Shown: piece after piece, positions 5,392-7,418 of the stretch
Layout: each line of letters opens with the position of its first letter
Numbering within the stretch: the stretch's first letter is position 1
Assembly (NCBI GenBank): GCA_902782655.1
Contig: CACZNY010000294.1
Coordinates: 1 to 7,418, forward strand
Source: an uncultured Lachnospiraceae bacterium
Lineage (GTDB): Bacteria > Bacillota > Clostridia > Lachnospirales > Lachnospiraceae
DNA: 7,418 bases
Direction: 5' to 3'
Notes under the pieces: model-generated
What the model saw: only the letters and a program-made list of their open reading frames with translations
The model's database searches: none
Told to the model about the DNA's origin: nothing
Program-made: the position numbers and the translations under genes

Positions 5392-7209
5392 TTATTGATC
5401 GCAGCATCTCCCCAATATGCTCCCAAGCATGGTATAGAATATCGGCATCACAGAGACTGTGCTGTCACAGGTCAGACCGGCAATCAGGAAGCCCATTATC
5501 CCGAAAGCGGCACCACATATCAAAGCTTTCTCCCATGTCAGACTACTGATGCTCAGCAAGGCTCCTTCATTTCCGTTAAATCTCCTGTACACCTGCCTGA
5601 ACATTATGGCAAGCATAGCCAGAAAAGCCATAAGGCTCACCACTCCGGTAGTAAGCGCCATCTGAAGAAAGAGATTGTGAGCCTTATCCGTTATGGTTAC
5701 TGCCTGTCCTCCGGCCGATATCTTCCCTGCATAGTCTGTCTGCGGAAATATGAACATAAAGGTATCCGCGCCGCTCCCCGTAAAAAAGCTTTCCGCGAGA
5801 AGAGGTATGGAATCAGCCCAGATATACCCTCTGCCCGAAGCAAAGCCGTAATGGCCGTAAAACCCAAGCCTCTTTGTTTTGTTTAGCGGTACCTCGTAAC
5901 CATATGGATTACAGCAGGTAACCCCGGTATCGCCAAAATGAAACAGGATACCATCGGAAGGCAAATGGATCATCAGATAATTTCCATCATCCACCACATA
6001 TTTTTCAAAAGCCACATTTCCATATCCAAGATCATCATCTATACTTAAGATCCACGGAGCCGCATCATCACTGTATAAAGGAAGGACTTTTCCATCATCA
6101 TCATACAGAACCAGATCGCCTTCCTCCGATATCTTTACATCAATCCCCCTGCCGTCAAGCGACATCTTAAGGCTGTCCTCCCCGGTCTCGAAATAGTCTA
6201 TCACCACCTCATCTTTGTCTGATGAATAAAGGATCATAATACCGGCAAGCACAATCACTGACAAAAAAACCACAGTCCCTATCCTTATAATCCTGCGTGG
6301 GATAAAAGCTATCACCATTAATAAGACGGCCCCAGCCAGTCCCATCAATCCACCGGCAGATCCCGCTCCCAAACAATTAACCGCAGCCAGTCCAAGCAGC
6401 AGGATGGCAATGGCAAAAACCGGGATATATATCCTTTCCGGCAGGCCTGGCTTCCGATCAGATGATACGTCTCCCCTCTCCGCCATGTCTCTGACACATT
6501 TTATACATATCAGGAGAAGCAACGGGATCACAAGGCTAAGCCAGAACGGTATATAATTCATATTTCCAAAGGTCTGGTAAACCTGTCCCTTCTGAAATTC
6601 GAGTTCTATGCTCATATTCCCTGCGATCAGAAATCTTCCGACATTACTGAAAAGCACATCCGCTCCCACAAGCTGTGAAAGACCGATCAGGCATTCCAAA
6701 AGCACAGTCACGCCAAGAGCAGCAAAAACTGCCGTGATATCCCTTATACTACGGACAGCCTGTATGGTGTAAAAAAGCATCCAGATATAACAGATTATAG
6801 CCAGAGTTCCCTCGAATCTGTCCATCCCGCCCCGCCAGGCGACTTCCTTTAGATCGCTCCCGGCACAGGACAGTATCACCATCAGAAGATACAAAGCCAT
6901 TGGAATATATACCTTTGTCTTTTTCACAGAGAGCCGGCCTTTTACAAGAAGAGAAACAAACACCATCAGCGCAGCCAACGCGATGACCATCATAGCCTTA
7001 AGCTTTATATAGCTGAAAACATCCCAAAGAACCGTATCATCCTCTGCTGCTATCCACGTATATTTCGACAGTGGCAATTTATACGGCAGAGCATGCACCA
7101 GAAGAGGTACCACAGCCACAAATAAAATGACGGGAAGCAGTCTTATCCCGTCATAAAATCGGCCTTCCGCACGGACAGATGTAATATCCTTTTTCCCGGA
7201 TTTCTTCAT
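5392..7209 (-). CDS. O-antigen ligase family (Wzy_C) polytopic membrane protein with extracytoplasmic insert
   Basis: 605 residues. Hydrophobic segments lie near residues 21-41, 68-90, 98-116, 134-152, 157-178, 214-237, 260-280, 285-304, 308-328, 516-538, 562-582 and 583-600, about 12 membrane spans. Family signatures are TFGNMNY at 213-219 and the long extracytoplasmic loop with SGRGYIW (Arg460, Trp464), GSGADTF (478-484) and KAHNLFLQ (His511). The Arg and His match the loop residues essential in WaaL-type ligases. The family moves lipid-linked glycans onto an acceptor, or polymerises them, on the outer face of the membrane; the donor and acceptor here are unknown. Between the ninth span and that loop is a soluble, acidic, beta-looking insert (about 330-455) absent from the short WaaL proteins. 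The start is the ATG inside the ATGA overlap with pcrA, preceded by a modest AAGAAG site; coupling probably helps initiation. A capsule or wall-glycan polymerase, or a protein O-glycosyltransferase, are possible alternatives. Confidence 0.85.
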   Translation of the reverse strand: MKKSGKKDITSVRAEGRFYDGIRLLPVILFVAVVPLLVHALPYKLPLSKYTWIAAEDDTVLWDVFSYIKLKAMMVIALAALMVFVSLLVKGRLSVKKTKVYIPMALYLLMVILSCAGSDLKEVAWRGGMDRFEGTLAIICYIWMLFYTIQAVRSIRDITAVFAALGVTVLLECLIGLSQLVGADVLFSNVGRFLIAGNMSIELEFQKGQVYQTFGNMNYIPFWLSLVIPLLLLICIKCVRDMAERGDVSSDRKPGLPERIYIPVFAIAILLLGLAAVNCLGAGSAGGLMGLAGAVLLMVIAFIPRRIIRIGTVVFLSVIVLAGIMILYSSDKDEVVIDYFETGEDSLKMSLDGRGIDVKISEEGDLVLYDDDGKVLPLYSDDAAPWILSIDDDLGYGNVAFEKYVVDDGNYLMIHLPSDGILFHFGDTGVTCCNPYGYEVPLNKTKRLGFYGHYGFASGRGYIWADSIPLLAESFFTGSGADTFMFIFPQTDYAGKISAGGQAVTITDKAHNLFLQMALTTGVVSLMAFLAMLAIMFRQVYRRFNGNEGALLSISSLTWEKALICGAAFGIMGFLIAGLTCDSTVSVMPIFYTMLGSILGRCCDQ

Positions 7210-7418
7210 ATCTTCTTAAATTTTGCGAAATTGGCAAACATCTTTTTGATCCCGTGGTCATCAAACTCGACGGTCACTTCATAGTCCTTCCCGCCCTCTT
7301 TGATATCCAGCACCGTTCCCTCTCCGAATTTAAAATGCCTTACCCTGTCGCCCTTATCATAGTCAGGCTTCACGGGAGTCATATCGCGGCCAAGCTGTAT
7401 CTTTCCGGGGCTCCGTCT
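7206..7418 (-). CDS. pcrA: ATP-dependent DNA helicase PcrA/UvrD, C-terminal 70 residues (5' part outside window)
   Basis: Only the last 70 codons and the TGA stop are present; the helicase motor domains lie beyond the right edge. The visible tail reads YDKGDRVRHFKFGEGTV, then a beta-rich stretch, then VEFDDHGIKKMFANFAKFKK. This is the Tudor-like C-terminal domain of Gram-positive PcrA, which in that family binds RNA polymerase; the superfamily 1A motor itself unwinds DNA in repair and plasmid replication. The family match is by recognition of the GDRV-H-FGEGTV and G-IKK-F-A-F motifs. The stop codon TGA (7208-7206) overlaps the ATG of the next gene (7209-7207) as ATGA, so the two genes share a transcript. 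UvrD of proteobacteria is the alternative name, but the tail and the clostridial context favour PcrA. Confidence 0.87.
   Translation of the reverse strand, partial: RRSPGKIQLGRDMTPVKPDYDKGDRVRHFKFGEGTVLDIKEGGKDYEVTVEFDDHGIKKMFANFAKFKKI

Noticed and set aside
5338..5886. Plus-strand 182-codon reading frame opposite the ligase gene
   Set aside because: It is antisense to a gene with clear family motifs, its translation is low in hydrophobic structure and rich in His/Arg/Ser typical of shadow frames, and it has no ribosome binding site.

Overview
The window looks like chromosomal DNA of a Gram-positive anaerobe of the Clostridia, probably Lachnospiraceae. The evidence is a PcrA-type helicase tail, strong AGGAG ribosome binding sites, a large secreted leucine-rich-repeat/Ig-like protein of the kind common in that family, and EutS/PduU-type microcompartment shell genes. 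The genus is an inference from gene style, not from any search. All five genes lie on the minus strand, so the window is described below in transcription order, from right to left.

Right end (7418 to 5392): the last 70 codons of a PcrA/UvrD helicase run into a 605-residue O-antigen ligase-type (Wzy_C) membrane protein. The helicase stop and the ligase start share an ATGA overlap, so the two are probably translationally coupled. The ligase has about 12 membrane segments, the RGYIW...H catalytic-loop signature, and an extra soluble domain of about 125 residues ahead of it.

Middle (5351 to 1216): a well-formed promoter (TTGAAA, 16 bp, TATAAT) lies just after the ligase stop and drives a 1324-residue secreted protein. 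That protein has a signal peptide, an acidic linker, about 16 kb-independent short leucine-rich repeats, Ig-like domains and five C-terminal beta domains. It has no visible wall anchor. The promoter's -10 box covers one of the upstream in-frame ATGs, so the true start is the third ATG at 5271. A strong intrinsic terminator follows the gene.

Left intergenic region (1296 to 851): besides that terminator there is an exact-period 33-bp tandem array in which most units are themselves inverted repeats, a second hairpin with a short T run, and an extended -10 promoter facing the microcompartment genes.

Left end (850 to 1): two consecutive but clearly diverged EutS/PduU-type (circularly permuted BMC-domain) shell protein genes, the second cut by the window edge. 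They look like the first genes of a bacterial microcompartment operon continuing to the left; its cargo pathway cannot be read from this window.

The window therefore joins three unrelated functional blocks: DNA repair and surface glycan transfer, a secreted adhesin-like protein, and a microcompartment operon. The least explained elements are the dyad array at 1097-1206 and the pairing of a glycan ligase with a large secreted repeat protein.
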